Origin: Chryseobacterium gleum
GTDB taxonomy: Bacteria; Bacteroidota; Bacteroidia; Flavobacteriales_D; Crocinitomicaceae
Assembly: GCA_945897805.1 (NCBI GenBank)
Contig: CAMDFX010000002.1
Coordinates: 124,001 to 188,000, forward strand
Reading direction: 5' to 3'
DNA: 64,000 nt
Below the pieces are notes generated by a model. That model did no database searches and was not told the DNA's origin. It saw nothing but the letters and a program-made list of their open reading frames with translations. A program made the position numbers and the translations under genes. Below are positions 51,709 to 62,016 of this stretch, piece after piece. The stretch's first letter is position 1; every line of letters starts with the position of its first letter.

Positions 51709-53037
51709 ATGGCTAGAAAGGTACTATTTATTGTTTTTTTGATTACATTATTGGCTGGATTTTTCTACTACAAACCCCTTTTTAGCGAAACGCCACCCGA
51801 ACCATCCTTGGTAGATAGACTTCCCGACGGAGATTTTTTAGGCCGTATTTACGTTTTGGATGTTGCACGCGAATCAGCGCCCATGCTTTTCTACAACAAA
51901 GTTCCGATTCGAGATTTTTTAACTCCCGAATTTTTGCTTGCTCAAGGAAAAAATTACGGTTTAGATTTACAGAAACCTGCTTATTTTTTCGCAAATGAAT
52001 CAGGTGAATGGGGTGCGTTATTTTCTGTCAATGATAGTTCCAAAATTTACTCAGGAATTGTGCGGTTAAAAAATAATATCAAACTAGAAGACACCTTAGT
52101 TAGCGATCAGAAAGTGCACGTTTTACGTTCAGAACATTTGTATTTGACTTACGATAAAAAGTGGTTTTTTGTATACCAAGGAACTCAGCTTCCCAAAAGG
52201 CTATACAATGTAAAATTTGCTGAAAAAAATGATGTCACCAAAGCGTGGAAAGCGTTCAACAATGAAAGACAATTCAAGGATGAAAAATTGGTTATTTTTT
52301 CGAACTCAAAAAAATTGAAAAGTCAAGGAATTGAAACCGCTTTGTTTGCGCACGACAGTGATTCAATATCTGTTCATCTCAAGACTTACATCAGAAATAA
52401 GAAACCTTTAAATATAGCATTCAAACCAGCAGGATTGGGCTTTGAAGACAAACTTGGAACTGATAAATTGGTGAATTTTCATTTGAATGTGAAAAATTTG
52501 CGTAATGACAGATCTGATCCTATTTACATGGCAATTGCCAGATTGGGGAAAAAAATCAGCTTTCCTACCGATGCATTTTTAAAGGCTTGGGATGGAGATT
52601 TATCTTTTCAGCAGGGAGGAACAGTGAAAATCAAAGAAACCTTTGTAGAATCTGTTTTAGATGAAAACTTCAATGTTACTGAAGTGAAAAGCACCGTGAT
52701 GAAAGACGTTCCAGGATTTGCATTTATGATGTCAACGAATGAATATCAAAAAGAATTTTTGTCCAAACTATTCGCAAAGGGAATCATGCGCAAGGAGAGC
52801 AATAAATTTTATGTGCTCACTTCTCCACCACTTAGAATCAGACAAACGCCATCGCACATTTATTTGTATTCGTCAGATTATACGCCCAAAACAAAGGAAT
52901 CAAATTTCAATGGCGGAATTTGGAACGACAAAGGAATCAAATATGGTTTTTCCTTAGATTCACTTACAAGCAATGAACTATTTGGCAGTGTCCATATTCC
53001 AATAAAGCGTTTTTTAAGACGCAACAAGTTTTTCTAA
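51709..53037 (+). CDS. Exported or membrane-anchored protein of unknown function (module gene 3)
   Basis: 442 residues. Uncleaved-looking N-terminal anchor MARKVLFIVFLITLLAGFFY, then an extracytoplasmic domain. It repeats the order of the previous product: early YGLDLQKPAYFFANESGEWG against FYGLNPDFEVAGFTFGIKSK, later AWDGDLSFQQGGTVKIKETF, GFAFMMSTNEYQKEFLSKLF and IYLYSSD against the corresponding blocks. Probably a diverged paralogue without the acidic insertion. Starts 17 bases after gene 2 and overlaps the convergent aldehyde dehydrogenase gene by 4 bases. Confidence 0.75.
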   Translation: MARKVLFIVFLITLLAGFFYYKPLFSETPPEPSLVDRLPDGDFLGRIYVLDVARESAPMLFYNKVPIRDFLTPEFLLAQGKNYGLDLQKPAYFFANESGEWGALFSVNDSSKIYSGIVRLKNNIKLEDTLVSDQKVHVLRSEHLYLTYDKKWFFVYQGTQLPKRLYNVKFAEKNDVTKAWKAFNNERQFKDEKLVIFSNSKKLKSQGIETALFAHDSDSISVHLKTYIRNKKPLNIAFKPAGLGFEDKLGTDKLVNFHLNVKNLRNDRSDPIYMAIARLGKKISFPTDAFLKAWDGDLSFQQGGTVKIKETFVESVLDENFNVTEVKSTVMKDVPGFAFMMSTNEYQKEFLSKLFAKGIMRKESNKFYVLTSPPLRIRQTPSHIYLYSSDYTPKTKESNFNGGIWNDKGIKYGFSLDSLTSNELFGSVHIPIKRFLRRNKFF

Positions 53038-54476
53038 AATTTCACGAAAACATTTTTCGGTTCGGTAAAAAAGCGGAGTGCTTCCCAGCCGCCCTCTCTT
53101 CCAACTCCAGAAGATTTTACACCACCAAAAGGCGTTCTTAAATCTCTTACCAGCCACGCGTTGATCCAAACAATTCCCGCTTCAATTTGATCCGCCATTC
53201 TGTGCGCTCTTTTCAAATCAGAAGTCCACAAAGTAGCGCTCAATCCATATTGCGTTGAATTCGCCATTTCCAACACTTCTTCTTCTGTGTCAAAAGGCGT
53301 TAAAGTGACGACTGGACCAAAAATTTCCTCTTGATTGGTTCTACATCTGAAATCGAGACCTTCGATGACAGTTGCTTGCAGAAAATATCCTTCATTATAA
53401 GGCGCTTCCAAGTGCACTTGATTTCCGCCAGCAATTACTTTTCCACCTTCTTCTTTGGCTAATTCTATGTATGAAATTACTTTTTCTAAATGCGGTTTAG
53501 ACACGAGCGCACCCATTTTCGCCTTTGGATCAGTTGGAAAAGAAACAGTTAATTTCTCAACTCTTTCAACAAATGCAGCTTTGAATTTATCGTAGATTCC
53601 ACGTTGAACGAAAATTCTAGATCCGCACAAGCAAATTTGACCTTGATTGGCAAACGACGAGCGCACAGTTGTAGAAAGCATTTCATCAAAATCGCAATCA
53701 TCAAAAATGATATTTGGGTTTTTACCCCCTAATTCAAGCGACAATTTTTTAAACATTGGAGCTGCAGTTCTTGCTATATATTCACCTGTTTTGGTTCCAC
53801 CGGTAAAAGAGATTGCCTTGATTTTAGGGTGTTTTACGATGGCATCGCCCACATTATTTCCAGAACCGTGAATGATATTCAGAACACCCGCCGGCATTCC
53901 AGCTTCAGACAATACTTTTCCTAACAGATAAGCCGTGTAAGGCGTAACTTCAGAAGGTTTCGCAATTACGCAATTTCCAGCAGCCAAAGCAGGTGCAATT
54001 TTCCAGGTAAAAAGGTACAAAGGCAAATTCCAGGGAGAAATGCAACCAACAACACCTATTGGTTTTCTGGTGGTATAATTGATTCCTTCGCCTTCCATCG
54101 AATGCGCTTCAGATGCAAAATGCAAAATTCCAGTAGCAAAGAAGTGAAAGTTTGAAATTGCGCGCGGAATATCTACATGTGCAGCCAAAGAAACAGGCTT
54201 TCCATTGTCTTTAGATTCAGCTTGCACGAATTCATCCATTCTATTCTGAATACCTTCGGAAACCTTAATCAAAATGGCGCTACGCTCATCGATTGACATT
54301 TTAGACCAAATAGGAAAAGCTTTTTCAGCGGCAACAACAGCCATTTGCACATCGCTTTCATCAGAATCTGGAATTAACGAATAAACTTTGCCCGTTGCAG
54401 GTTCATAATTATCAATGTAATTTCCTTGATTTGGAACAATGTATTGCCCATTGATGTAGTTCTGAATTTTTTCCAT
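53034..54476 (-). CDS. Aldehyde dehydrogenase, ALDH8 / 2-aminomuconic semialdehyde dehydrogenase type
   Basis: 480 residues. NAD-dependent aldehyde oxidation: SPWNLPLYLFTWKIAPALAA, Rossmann GGTKTGEYIA, catalytic Glu in LELGGKNPNIIF, catalytic Cys in ANQGQICLCGSRIFVQ, and TEEIFGPV-like NQEEIFGPVVTLTPF. The segment ICLCxSRIFVQ and the ending IVWINAWLVRDLRTPFGGVK match ALDH8A1, which oxidises 2-aminomuconate semialdehyde in kynurenine breakdown. Two kynurenine enzymes are encoded 7-9 kb away, which supports this role; 2-hydroxymuconate semialdehyde is the main alternative substrate. Confidence 0.88.
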   Translation of the reverse strand: MEKIQNYINGQYIVPNQGNYIDNYEPATGKVYSLIPDSDESDVQMAVVAAEKAFPIWSKMSIDERSAILIKVSEGIQNRMDEFVQAESKDNGKPVSLAAHVDIPRAISNFHFFATGILHFASEAHSMEGEGINYTTRKPIGVVGCISPWNLPLYLFTWKIAPALAAGNCVIAKPSEVTPYTAYLLGKVLSEAGMPAGVLNIIHGSGNNVGDAIVKHPKIKAISFTGGTKTGEYIARTAAPMFKKLSLELGGKNPNIIFDDCDFDEMLSTTVRSSFANQGQICLCGSRIFVQRGIYDKFKAAFVERVEKLTVSFPTDPKAKMGALVSKPHLEKVISYIELAKEEGGKVIAGGNQVHLEAPYNEGYFLQATVIEGLDFRCRTNQEEIFGPVVTLTPFDTEEEVLEMANSTQYGLSATLWTSDLKRAHRMADQIEAGIVWINAWLVRDLRTPFGGVKSSGVGREGGWEALRFFTEPKNVFVKF

Positions 54477-54556
54477 GGTATCGCTTTCTATGGGTTAAAA
54501 TTACGGCATTTTTTTGACTTGAAAATTCAACATTGACTGAAATTTTCAGGACAAAA

Positions 54557-54585
54557 AAATCCTGCATTCAATGAATGCAGGATTT
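54557..54585 (-). terminator. Terminator after the PA-domain gene
   Basis: Near-perfect 14-bp inverted repeat AAATCCTGCATTCA / TGAATGCAGGATTT; the minus strand then reads into six T. 20 bases past the stop at 54605. Confidence 0.88.
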
Positions 54586-54604
54586 AAAATATGAAAGTGT
54601 TTTA

Positions 54605-56332
54605 TTATTTATTGATAACAACATTTACTTTGCTAACAGTTCCGTCAGCCATTTGTAAATTGATCATGTACATACCGTTGTTTAATTCAGCAGTATTTAC
54701 TTTCACTTTACCGTTTGCATCAGTTGAAACTGTAGAATTCATAACCGTTTTACCAGCTAAGTCAGTTACAGTCATCACTGCATCACCTGTATAACCTTTG
54801 ATAGAAACAATCACTTGATCTTTCGCAGGATTTGGGTAAACACTCGCTTCAACAGTATTTGTTTCCAAAATTCCAGCTTCAGCAGCAGGGAAAGTTTTCA
54901 CACCAATTGCAGGAACAGGATCTCCTGTGAATCCAATACTAAAAGTACCAGCATCAGCGATTGGACCAACAGGTTGAAGACTTAAAACTTGGTTTTGCTC
55001 ATATTTTGTTTGTGTATCATAAGCCATGAAGATTGTCGTGGCGCTAGTTGTAGCGCAAAACAAATATCTCGCATTGTCTTCCAATAAGAAAGGCGTATCA
55101 AAAGCTTGATAAAGGATTGTATCTTGCAAATCTGCATCAAATGTATAAGAACCGGAACCTTTTTCATCTAGGGCTGTAAAACCAAAAGCAGCATCATTGA
55201 TATCAACAAATTGATCATTCCATTGGTAACCTTGAACCAAGATTTCTTCACCAATAACATCACCATCTGCAGCATTTTTCAATACTCCAAAATAAATACC
55301 TTGGGCACCAACTCTGCTAGCATTTGCGTTTCTGAAGTGAATACAAGTTGTAAAAGAACCTGTTTGTGTACTAGGTTTTGAACCTTGATCGATAGTTGGT
55401 AAACCGTTAGCATCTAAACGAGCCAAAGAAATCATATCATCTGTTAAAACAAACTTTGTTGTGATTACATTATCAGTAGGATAATCGTCAGTAACTGTTG
55501 GAGTCAAAGTGTAGGTAATTGCATATTCGCCAGCACTAAAAGCTGCTGAAGAGAAAGCAGGGAAATCAACCCAAACACTGTCTTCAGTTGGAGTTGCAGC
55601 AACGAAATCAAAAGAATTTGAAGTTTCATTGTAGATAGAAGTTCCATTGTAGGTGATATCTGCAGTAACAGTTGAACCTGTTTGCAAAGCAGAACCGTAA
55701 TTGAAAACGTACAAACCTAAATTTACTGGAAATTCAGTAGAATTTACCGCCAACACAGAAGGAATTGCTTGATTTTCAGCAACTCTAATGTATTTACTTG
55801 CAGTTCCAATATCATTTACATAATAATTTTCTTTGTTGCCAATAAATGCAACAACCGTTTCACCATTCAATAATTTCTCCTTGATAAGCGCACCAGTAAC
55901 ATCGGAAACCATTACAACAGGAATTGTAACGTTTAATCCTTGCGCTCCACCACCCATTCCAACTGGTGAACCAGAGATATTATTGATTATGATTACCGCA
56001 ATTGCACCCGCGTTTTGAGCGTTTAAGGCTTTAACACCAAATTCGCAATCACCTCTGTACAACATGGCAATTTTACCTGTTAACGAACCAACAGCAGCCA
56101 CATCGCACATCAAAGAATCGGCAGTTGGTGTTAAATCATTCGCCAAAACAACAGTGTCAAGCACTGCATTAGCGGTAATTAGCATGTCTGGAACACCCCA
56201 ATCAGTGTTTGGAGCATATGTTAATTCATAACCTCCAGCAATCGAAGCAGGCTCTTCAACGGAGAAAATCACCTGAGAATTTGCGCAAAAGCCTGTGATG
56301 GCAAGTGCGATTGTAAGTAGTGTTTTTTTCAT
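54605..56332 (-). CDS. Secreted PA-domain protein with T9SS type A sorting domain
   Basis: 575 residues. Signal peptide MKKTLLTIALAITGFCANSQ. A protease-associated (PA) domain at about 60-165 (GKIAMLYRGDCEFGVKALNA, AGAIAVIIINN, IPVVMVSDVTGALIKEKL), then a beta-rich region with choice-of-anchor character, and a final domain VYPNPAKDQVIVSIKGYTGD ... GMYMINLQMADG, the type A sorting signal for the type IX system. No peptidase domain accompanies the PA domain, so it is probably an adhesin or substrate-binding surface protein. Its promoter box lies inside an inverted repeat. Confidence 0.9.
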   Translation of the reverse strand: MKKTLLTIALAITGFCANSQVIFSVEEPASIAGGYELTYAPNTDWGVPDMLITANAVLDTVVLANDLTPTADSLMCDVAAVGSLTGKIAMLYRGDCEFGVKALNAQNAGAIAVIIINNISGSPVGMGGGAQGLNVTIPVVMVSDVTGALIKEKLLNGETVVAFIGNKENYYVNDIGTASKYIRVAENQAIPSVLAVNSTEFPVNLGLYVFNYGSALQTGSTVTADITYNGTSIYNETSNSFDFVAATPTEDSVWVDFPAFSSAAFSAGEYAITYTLTPTVTDDYPTDNVITTKFVLTDDMISLARLDANGLPTIDQGSKPSTQTGSFTTCIHFRNANASRVGAQGIYFGVLKNAADGDVIGEEILVQGYQWNDQFVDINDAAFGFTALDEKGSGSYTFDADLQDTILYQAFDTPFLLEDNARYLFCATTSATTIFMAYDTQTKYEQNQVLSLQPVGPIADAGTFSIGFTGDPVPAIGVKTFPAAEAGILETNTVEASVYPNPAKDQVIVSIKGYTGDAVMTVTDLAGKTVMNSTVSTDANGKVKVNTAELNNGMYMINLQMADGTVSKVNVVINK

Positions 56333-56410
56333 AATTTTTTGAGTTTATAGTTGTAAAAGTAACAAAACAATTATTTAAAAGAAAATTTTGTTGTTCAAAA
56401 TTTAACATGC

Positions 56411-56431
56411 CTTCCAAATTTATTTTGGAAG
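56411..56431 (-). promoter_or_regulatory. Inverted repeat overlapping the -7 box of the PA-domain gene
   Basis: CTTCCAAA / TTTGGAAG with a 5-base centre; the minus-strand -7 box TAAATTTG (56415-56422) lies within it, about 80 bases before the ATG at 56332. Candidate repressor site, or a second weak sdh terminator. Confidence 0.4.
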
Positions 56432-56448
56432 AGTCGGTTTAAAAACAA

Positions 56449-56473
56449 AAAAGGTCACAAAAAGTGACCTTTT
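56449..56473 (-). terminator. Terminator of the sdh operon
   Basis: Perfect 10-bp stem AAAAGGTCAC / GTGACCTTTT, loop AAAAA, then six T on the minus strand; 23 bases past the sdhB stop. Confidence 0.88.
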
Positions 56474-56496
56474 GAAGATATATGTATTGATATAAA

Positions 56497-57264
56497 TTAC
56501 GCCTCAGAAGTGATGGCTGCTTTTAAATATTCACGATTCATTCGCGCGATGTTATCCAATGAAATTTCTTTTGGACATTCAACTGCGCAAGCACCAGTGT
56601 TGGTGCAATTTCCGAATCCTTCTTCGTCCATTGTTCTAACCATGTTTAAAACACGTTCTTTTGCTTCCACTTTTCCTTGTGGCAACAAAGCCAATTGTGA
56701 AACTTTCGCAGAAACGAAAAGCATGGCTGAAGCATTTACACAAGACGCAACACATGCACCACAACCAATACAAGCTGCCGCTTCAAAAGCTTTGTCTGCA
56801 TCGTGCTTAGGAATTGGAATTGCGTTTGCATCCATGGTTCTTCCTGAAGTATTTACTGAAACAAATCCACCAGCTTGTTGGATTCTATCAAAAGCACTTC
56901 TATCAACAACTAAATCTTTGATTATAGGGAATGCTTTTGCTCTCCAAGGTTCCACGTAAATGGTTTCACCATCTTTGAATTTACGCATGTGCAATTGACA
57001 AGTTGTTACCGCTCTATCGGGTCCGTGAGCCTCGCCATTGATAAACAAAGAGCACATTCCACATATTCCTTCACGACAATCATGATCAAAAGCGATAGGC
57101 TCTTGTCTTTCATTGATTAATTGTTCATTCAATTGGTCTAACATTTCCAAAAATGAACTATCTGTAGAAACGTTATCTAACTTATAAGTTTCCATATTCC
57201 CTTTTGCATTGGCATTTTTTTGACGCCAAATTTTAAGGTTAATATTTATGTTTTTTGATGCCAT
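56497..57264 (-). CDS. sdhB: Succinate dehydrogenase/fumarate reductase iron-sulfur subunit
   Basis: 255 residues. Carries electrons from FAD to the quinone site. [2Fe-2S] Cys in [18 protein letters not shown] with the fourth in VTTCQLHM; then [11 protein letters not shown] for [4Fe-4S] and [12 protein letters not shown] for [3Fe-4S]. The long N-terminus [17 protein letters not shown] is usual for the type B enzymes of Bacteroidota. Last gene of sdhCAB, 77 bases after sdhA, with a strong terminator behind it. Confidence 0.96.
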   Translation of the reverse strand: MASKNININLKIWRQKNANAKGNMETYKLDNVSTDSSFLEMLDQLNEQLINERQEPIAFDHDCREGICGMCSLFINGEAHGPDRAVTTCQLHMRKFKDGETIYVEPWRAKAFPIIKDLVVDRSAFDRIQQAGGFVSVNTSGRTMDANAIPIPKHDADKAFEAAACIGCGACVASCVNASAMLFVSAKVSQLALLPQGKVEAKERVLNMVRTMDEEGFGNCTNTGACAVECPKEISLDNIARMNREYLKAAITSEA

Positions 57265-57341
57265 ATCTTTTAGTTTTTGGTTTTTAGGAATTGGGCATTA
57301 GAGGTGCACTTTTCCTACATAATATTATTTACTTCAACAAA

Positions 57342-59354
57342 TCACTTGTAATTTCTTGCGGCAATTTTGATGAATTCATAATTCAATGCTTCTTTGTGAA
57401 GTACTTCGTTATTGATATCATCACCTTTATATTCCCAGGCACCAACAAATTTGAAGTTTTCATCATCTCTCAATGTTTCACCTTCAGCGTCTTGGTATTC
57501 TTCACGGAAATGACCGCCACAAGATTCGTTTCTTTCCAACGCATCTATTGCCATTAATTGTCCAAGATCAATAAAATCAGCCACCCTCATTGCTTTTTCA
57601 AGTTGAGGATTCATTTCATTTGCAGTACCTGGAACATAAACATTTTGGTGAAATTCTGCTTTCAATTCTGCGATTTCAGCGATTGCTTCTTTCAACCCTT
57701 GTTCACTGCGACCCATTCCAACTTTGTTCCACATAATTAAACCTAATCTCTTGTGAAAGTGATCCACAGATTTTGTTCCGTTATTATTTAAGAACTTATT
57801 GATTTGATCATTTACACGTTGCACAGCTTCATCAAATTCAGCTGTTTCAGTAGATATAGCGCCTGTTCTAATTTCGTTTGCCAAATAATCAGAAACTGTA
57901 TATGGTAAAACGAAATATCCGTCAGCCAAACCTTGCATCAAAGCAGAAGCACCTAATCTGTTTGCCCCGTGATCTGAGAAATTAGCTTCACCGGCGACAA
58001 AACATCCTGGGATTGTTGATTGTAAGTTATAATCAACCCAAACACCACCCATCGTGTAGTGCACGGCAGGATAAATTTTCATCGGAGTTTCGTATGGATT
58101 TTCATCGGTGATTTTCTCATACATTTGGAATAAATTCCCGTATTTACTTTCAACCCATTTTTTTCCTAATGCAATAATTTCTTCTTCACTTGGATTGTGA
58201 TTACCTGCTGCAAAAGCTGCTTGTTTTCCTTTACTTTTAATTTCAGAAGAGAAGTCCAAATAAACACCTTCATTGGTATCATTTGCTTCAATTCCGTGAC
58301 CTTCATCACATCTTTCCTTGGCAGCGCGTGAAGCAACGTCACGAGGCACCAAGTTTCCAAAAGCTGGATATCTTCTTTCTAGGAAATAATCTCTATTTTC
58401 TTCTGCAATTGCAGTCGGCTTCAATTTACCAGCTCTAATTGCTTCAGCATCTTCTTTTATTGCAGGCACCCAAATTCGGCCTGAATTACGCAAGGACTCC
58501 GACATCAAAGTCAATTTCGCTTGATTTGTGCCATGAACAGGAATACAAGTTGGGTGAATTTGAACAAAACAAGGATTTGCAAAAAGCGCACCTTGTTTGT
58601 GAATTTTCCATGCAGCTGAAACGTTACTTCCCATGGCGTTTGTTGACAAGAAATATACATTTCCATAACCACCAGAAGCAATAATTACCGCATGAGCCGA
58701 ATGTCTTTCAATTTCACCAGTCACTAAATTTCTTGCGATAATTCCTCTTGCTTTTCCATCCACTTTAACAATGTCTAACATTTCGTGGCGGTTGTACATT
58801 TTCACACGTCCCAAGCCAATTTGGCGAGACAAAGCAGAATATGCACCTAACAATAATTGTTGACCTGTTTGACCAGCAGCATAGAAAGTACGTTGCACTT
58901 GTGTTCCACCAAAAGAACGGTTGTCTAACAATCCACCGTATTCACGAGCAAAAGGAACACCTTGAGCCACACATTGATCGATGATATTTCCAGAAACTTC
59001 AGCTAAACGGTGAACGTTTGCCTCTCGTGCTCTGTAATCTCCACCTTTAATTGTATCGTAAAATAAACGGAAAATTGAATCTCCATCATTTTGGTAATTT
59101 TTCGCTGCGTTGATTCCACCTTGCGCTGCAATTGAGTGTGCACGGCGGGGAGAATCTTGAAAACAAAATGCTTTCACATTGTATCCCATTTCACCTAAAG
59201 ATGCCGCCGCAGATGAGCCAGCTAAACCAGTTCCAACAATGATTACATCAATTTTTGGACGGTTATTTGGTGCAACAAGCTTTAAATGATCTTTATAATC
59301 GGTCCATTTTTTTGAAATGTGGCCTTCTGGTATTTTTGAATCTAATATTGACAT
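57342..59354 (-). CDS. sdhA: Succinate dehydrogenase/fumarate reductase flavoprotein subunit
   Basis: 670 residues, full length for the type B family. FAD-binding [20 protein letters not shown], covalent FAD His in [17 protein letters not shown], catalytic region with [42 protein letters not shown]. Oxidises succinate to fumarate in the TCA cycle. Middle gene of the operon, 26 bases after sdhC. Confidence 0.97.
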   Translation of the reverse strand: MSILDSKIPEGHISKKWTDYKDHLKLVAPNNRPKIDVIIVGTGLAGSSAAASLGEMGYNVKAFCFQDSPRRAHSIAAQGGINAAKNYQNDGDSIFRLFYDTIKGGDYRAREANVHRLAEVSGNIIDQCVAQGVPFAREYGGLLDNRSFGGTQVQRTFYAAGQTGQQLLLGAYSALSRQIGLGRVKMYNRHEMLDIVKVDGKARGIIARNLVTGEIERHSAHAVIIASGGYGNVYFLSTNAMGSNVSAAWKIHKQGALFANPCFVQIHPTCIPVHGTNQAKLTLMSESLRNSGRIWVPAIKEDAEAIRAGKLKPTAIAEENRDYFLERRYPAFGNLVPRDVASRAAKERCDEGHGIEANDTNEGVYLDFSSEIKSKGKQAAFAAGNHNPSEEEIIALGKKWVESKYGNLFQMYEKITDENPYETPMKIYPAVHYTMGGVWVDYNLQSTIPGCFVAGEANFSDHGANRLGASALMQGLADGYFVLPYTVSDYLANEIRTGAISTETAEFDEAVQRVNDQINKFLNNNGTKSVDHFHKRLGLIMWNKVGMGRSEQGLKEAIAEIAELKAEFHQNVYVPGTANEMNPQLEKAMRVADFIDLGQLMAIDALERNESCGGHFREEYQDAEGETLRDDENFKFVGAWEYKGDDINNEVLHKEALNYEFIKIAARNYK

Positions 59355-59380
59355 ATCGGAGCTATTTTTAATGATCTAAA

Positions 59381-60238
59381 TTATTTCGTCAGGTAGAGGA
59401 AAATCGGAATTGAAGCGAAAGCGAAAGGCACAATTACTGCAAAACCCATTCCTACAGTCTTAATAAGTGGTGTATATTTTGGATGACGAACTCCTAAAGT
59501 TTGAAACGCTGAAGAAAATCCATGCCACAAGTGGAATGAAAGTGTCAACATCGCTAAAGCATATAAAACAACGGCTAGCAATGCGAATTCATTTGCAGGA
59601 AACCCTTCCTTTGACTTATCATGTCCGAAAAAAGCTACTGTCAATGAATGCAAATCTTTGTAGCCTTCCCCAACTTTCAAATTAACTTCTGGCGCATAAA
59701 TTTGCGTCCCGTGTTTGATTTCCATACCTTCGGTAGGTAAGAAGCTTCCTGTTGTTGTCAAGTACAAAGATTGTTTTTGTTCACTTCCAGCCGGGCCCAC
59801 TTCAACTCTGTGCAAAGGCATTGGAGTAGAGGAATATTTTGCTTTCCACCAAAAGTTTGCCATGTGCGTACAAATAAAAATCAAAATAATACTCCCCAAT
59901 AAAGCCATACTTCTTGAAGCCCAGCCAGAATTTGCACTTGGTTTACTGTAAGCATAATTTACTGGACGTGCTTTTTTATTTTGAAAAGCTAACAAAAATC
60001 CATCAATTGCGTGAAATAAAATTGAGATATAGGTTGCGTAGGACAATACTTTTATAAAAATATTGTGCGACATGAAATAACCATACTCGTTAAACGCGCG
60101 CTTGCCTTCTTCTCCTCCGGCAAACAACTGAAGGTTTCCTAAAAGGTGTCCAATCAGGAAAGTACACAAGAATAACCCCGTTAAAGCCATCCAATATTTT
60201 TTGGCTAAAGAGGATTTTAATAATACTGACTTACTCAT
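59381..60238 (-). CDS. sdhC: Succinate dehydrogenase cytochrome b subunit (single-subunit anchor)
   Basis: 285 residues. Five membrane helices: about 15-38, 62-86, 108-130, 218-245 and 258-283. Candidate heme ligands are His in FLIGHLLGN, SILFHAIDG, FICTHMANFW and LSFHLWHGFS, giving two b hemes as in Bacillus and Wolinella type B enzymes. The loop between helices 3 and 4 is about 85 residues (131-217), longer than I expect for the family. First gene of sdhCAB with a promoter box 31 bases upstream. Confidence 0.94.
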   Translation of the reverse strand: MSKSVLLKSSLAKKYWMALTGLFLCTFLIGHLLGNLQLFAGGEEGKRAFNEYGYFMSHNIFIKVLSYATYISILFHAIDGFLLAFQNKKARPVNYAYSKPSANSGWASRSMALLGSIILIFICTHMANFWWKAKYSSTPMPLHRVEVGPAGSEQKQSLYLTTTGSFLPTEGMEIKHGTQIYAPEVNLKVGEGYKDLHSLTVAFFGHDKSKEGFPANEFALLAVVLYALAMLTLSFHLWHGFSSAFQTLGVRHPKYTPLIKTVGMGFAVIVPFAFASIPIFLYLTK

Positions 60239-60268
60239 TTTATATAGAAAATTTGAAAATATTCACTA

Positions 60269-60276
60269 CAAATTTA
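60269..60276 (-). promoter_or_regulatory. Putative -7 element of the sdh operon (TAAATTTG)
   Basis: Exact TAnnTTTG on the minus strand, giving a leader of about 25 bases before the sdhC ATG; TTTG motifs lie 15-20 bases further upstream. Confidence 0.5.
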
Positions 60277-60429
60277 ACAGCTACATCAAAGCAAATTAAA
60301 TTCTTTCGTAATTTAGATTGAATTTAGATAGGGAAGCGTGCTTAATTAACTTGCAATTTTTCATTTATTGAATACTTTTTGGTTGATACTACTTCGATAC
60401 TTTTTAAAATTTAAAACAGCTTAAAAACA

Positions 60430-60462
60430 AAAATGTTCAACCGTTGACCAGCTGAACATTTT
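60430..60462 (-). terminator. Terminator after the acyl-CoA carboxylase gene
   Basis: 10-bp stem AAAATGTTCA / TGAACATTTT, loop of 13 bases; on the minus strand it runs into TTTTTGTTTTT, 15 bases past the stop at 60477. Confidence 0.75.
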
Positions 60463-60476
60463 AAAGATTTTCTATA

Positions 60477-62015
60477 TCACAAGGGAATATTTCCATGTTT
60501 TTTCTGCGGTAAGCTTTCGGCTTTATTTTCCAACATTTGAAATGCTGCAATTAACTTTGAGCGGGTTTCTTCAGGTAAAATAACATCGTCCACAAAACCT
60601 CTTTCTGCCGCCCGATATGGATTAGCAAACATTTCAGCATATTCTGCTTCTTTTTCTTTCCATTTTTCCTCCGGATTTGTTGCTTCAGAAATTTCTTTTT
60701 TAAAGATAATTTCCGCCGCTCCTTTAGCGCCCATTACAGCAATTTCTGCTGTTGGCCAGGCAAAATTTAAATCGGCACCAATATTTTTAGAATTCATTAC
60801 ATCAAATGCTCCACCATAAGCTTTTCGGGTAATAACAGTGACTCTAGGCACAGTAGCTTCAGAAAACGCATACAATAATTTCGCACCGTGTGTAATAATT
60901 CCCCTCCATTCTTGATCAGTTCCAGGCAAAAAACCTGGCACATCTTCCAACACCAATAAAGGAATATTAAAACAATCGCAAAAACGAACAAATCTGCCGC
61001 CTTTTCTCGAAGAATCAATGTCTAAAACACCAGCCATAGCAGCCGGTTGATTGGCAACGATACCGATAGTTCTTCCTTCCAAACGAGCAAAACCAACTAC
61101 AATATTTTTGGCAAAGCCTTCTTGAACCTCGCGGAAAGAATTGTCATCTACAATGCAATCCAAAACGGAACGAATATCATAAGGAAGCGTTGAGTTTGCT
61201 GGCAAAATATTTTTAATTGCTTCCGTTTTTGAAGCAGTAAATTCAAATTTTGTTGTCGGTGCTAATTCGCCATAATTCTGAGGCATGAATGTCATCAAAT
61301 CACGCACATCCTTCAAACATTGAACATCATTGGCAGATGTAAAATGCGTAACACCAGATTTTTCTGCATGGGTTTTTGCGCCACCTAAATCTTCAGAAGT
61401 AACTTCCTCGTGTGTAACCGTTTTGACCACATTTGGCCCGGTGACAAACATGTATGAAGTATCCTCAACCATGAAAATAAAGTCTGTCAATGCAGGACTG
61501 TAAACCGCACCACCAGCACAAGGCCCCATAATGACACTTATTTGCGGAATGACCCCAGAAGCACGCGTATTTCTGTAAAAAATATCCGCATAACCAGCCA
61601 ATGAAACAACGCCTTCTTGAATACGAGCACCCCCAGAATCATTTAATCCGATCAATGGGGCACCATTTTTAAGCGCTAAATCCATGACTTTACAAATTTT
61701 TTCAGCGTGAGTTTCAGATAGAGAACCTCCTAAAACCGTAAAATCCTGCGAAAAAACATATACTAAACGACCATGAATTTTTCCATAACCAGTAACAACA
61801 CCATCGCCGGGAAAAGTTTGTTTATCTAAACCAAAGGAAGTTGAGCGGTGCTCAATAAACATTCCCATCTCTTGAAAAGTATTGTCATCAAGCAATAAAA
61901 TCACCCGTTCGCGTGCGGTAAGTTTTCCTTGTTCGTGCTGACGATCGATGCGATTTTGTCCACCTCCTAACTGAGATTTTTTGCGGCGTTCAATTAGTTC
62001 ATTGCTACTATTCAT
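60477..62015 (-). CDS. Acyl-CoA carboxylase carboxyltransferase (beta) subunit
   Basis: 512 residues. Crotonase-fold carboxyltransferase of the propionyl-CoA carboxylase/methylmalonyl-CoA decarboxylase group: [108 protein letters not shown] and [14 protein letters not shown]. Transfers carboxyl from biotin to an acyl-CoA, most often propionyl-CoA. No biotin carboxylase or biotin carrier gene is adjacent. It starts 1 base after the transpeptidase stop, ending the radA operon. Confidence 0.93.
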   Translation of the reverse strand: MNSSNELIERRKKSQLGGGQNRIDRQHEQGKLTARERVILLLDDNTFQEMGMFIEHRSTSFGLDKQTFPGDGVVTGYGKIHGRLVYVFSQDFTVLGGSLSETHAEKICKVMDLALKNGAPLIGLNDSGGARIQEGVVSLAGYADIFYRNTRASGVIPQISVIMGPCAGGAVYSPALTDFIFMVEDTSYMFVTGPNVVKTVTHEEVTSEDLGGAKTHAEKSGVTHFTSANDVQCLKDVRDLMTFMPQNYGELAPTTKFEFTASKTEAIKNILPANSTLPYDIRSVLDCIVDDNSFREVQEGFAKNIVVGFARLEGRTIGIVANQPAAMAGVLDIDSSRKGGRFVRFCDCFNIPLLVLEDVPGFLPGTDQEWRGIITHGAKLLYAFSEATVPRVTVITRKAYGGAFDVMNSKNIGADLNFAWPTAEIAVMGAKGAAEIIFKKEISEATNPEEKWKEKEAEYAEMFANPYRAAERGFVDDVILPEETRSKLIAAFQMLENKAESLPQKKHGNIPL

Positions 62016-62016
62016 A

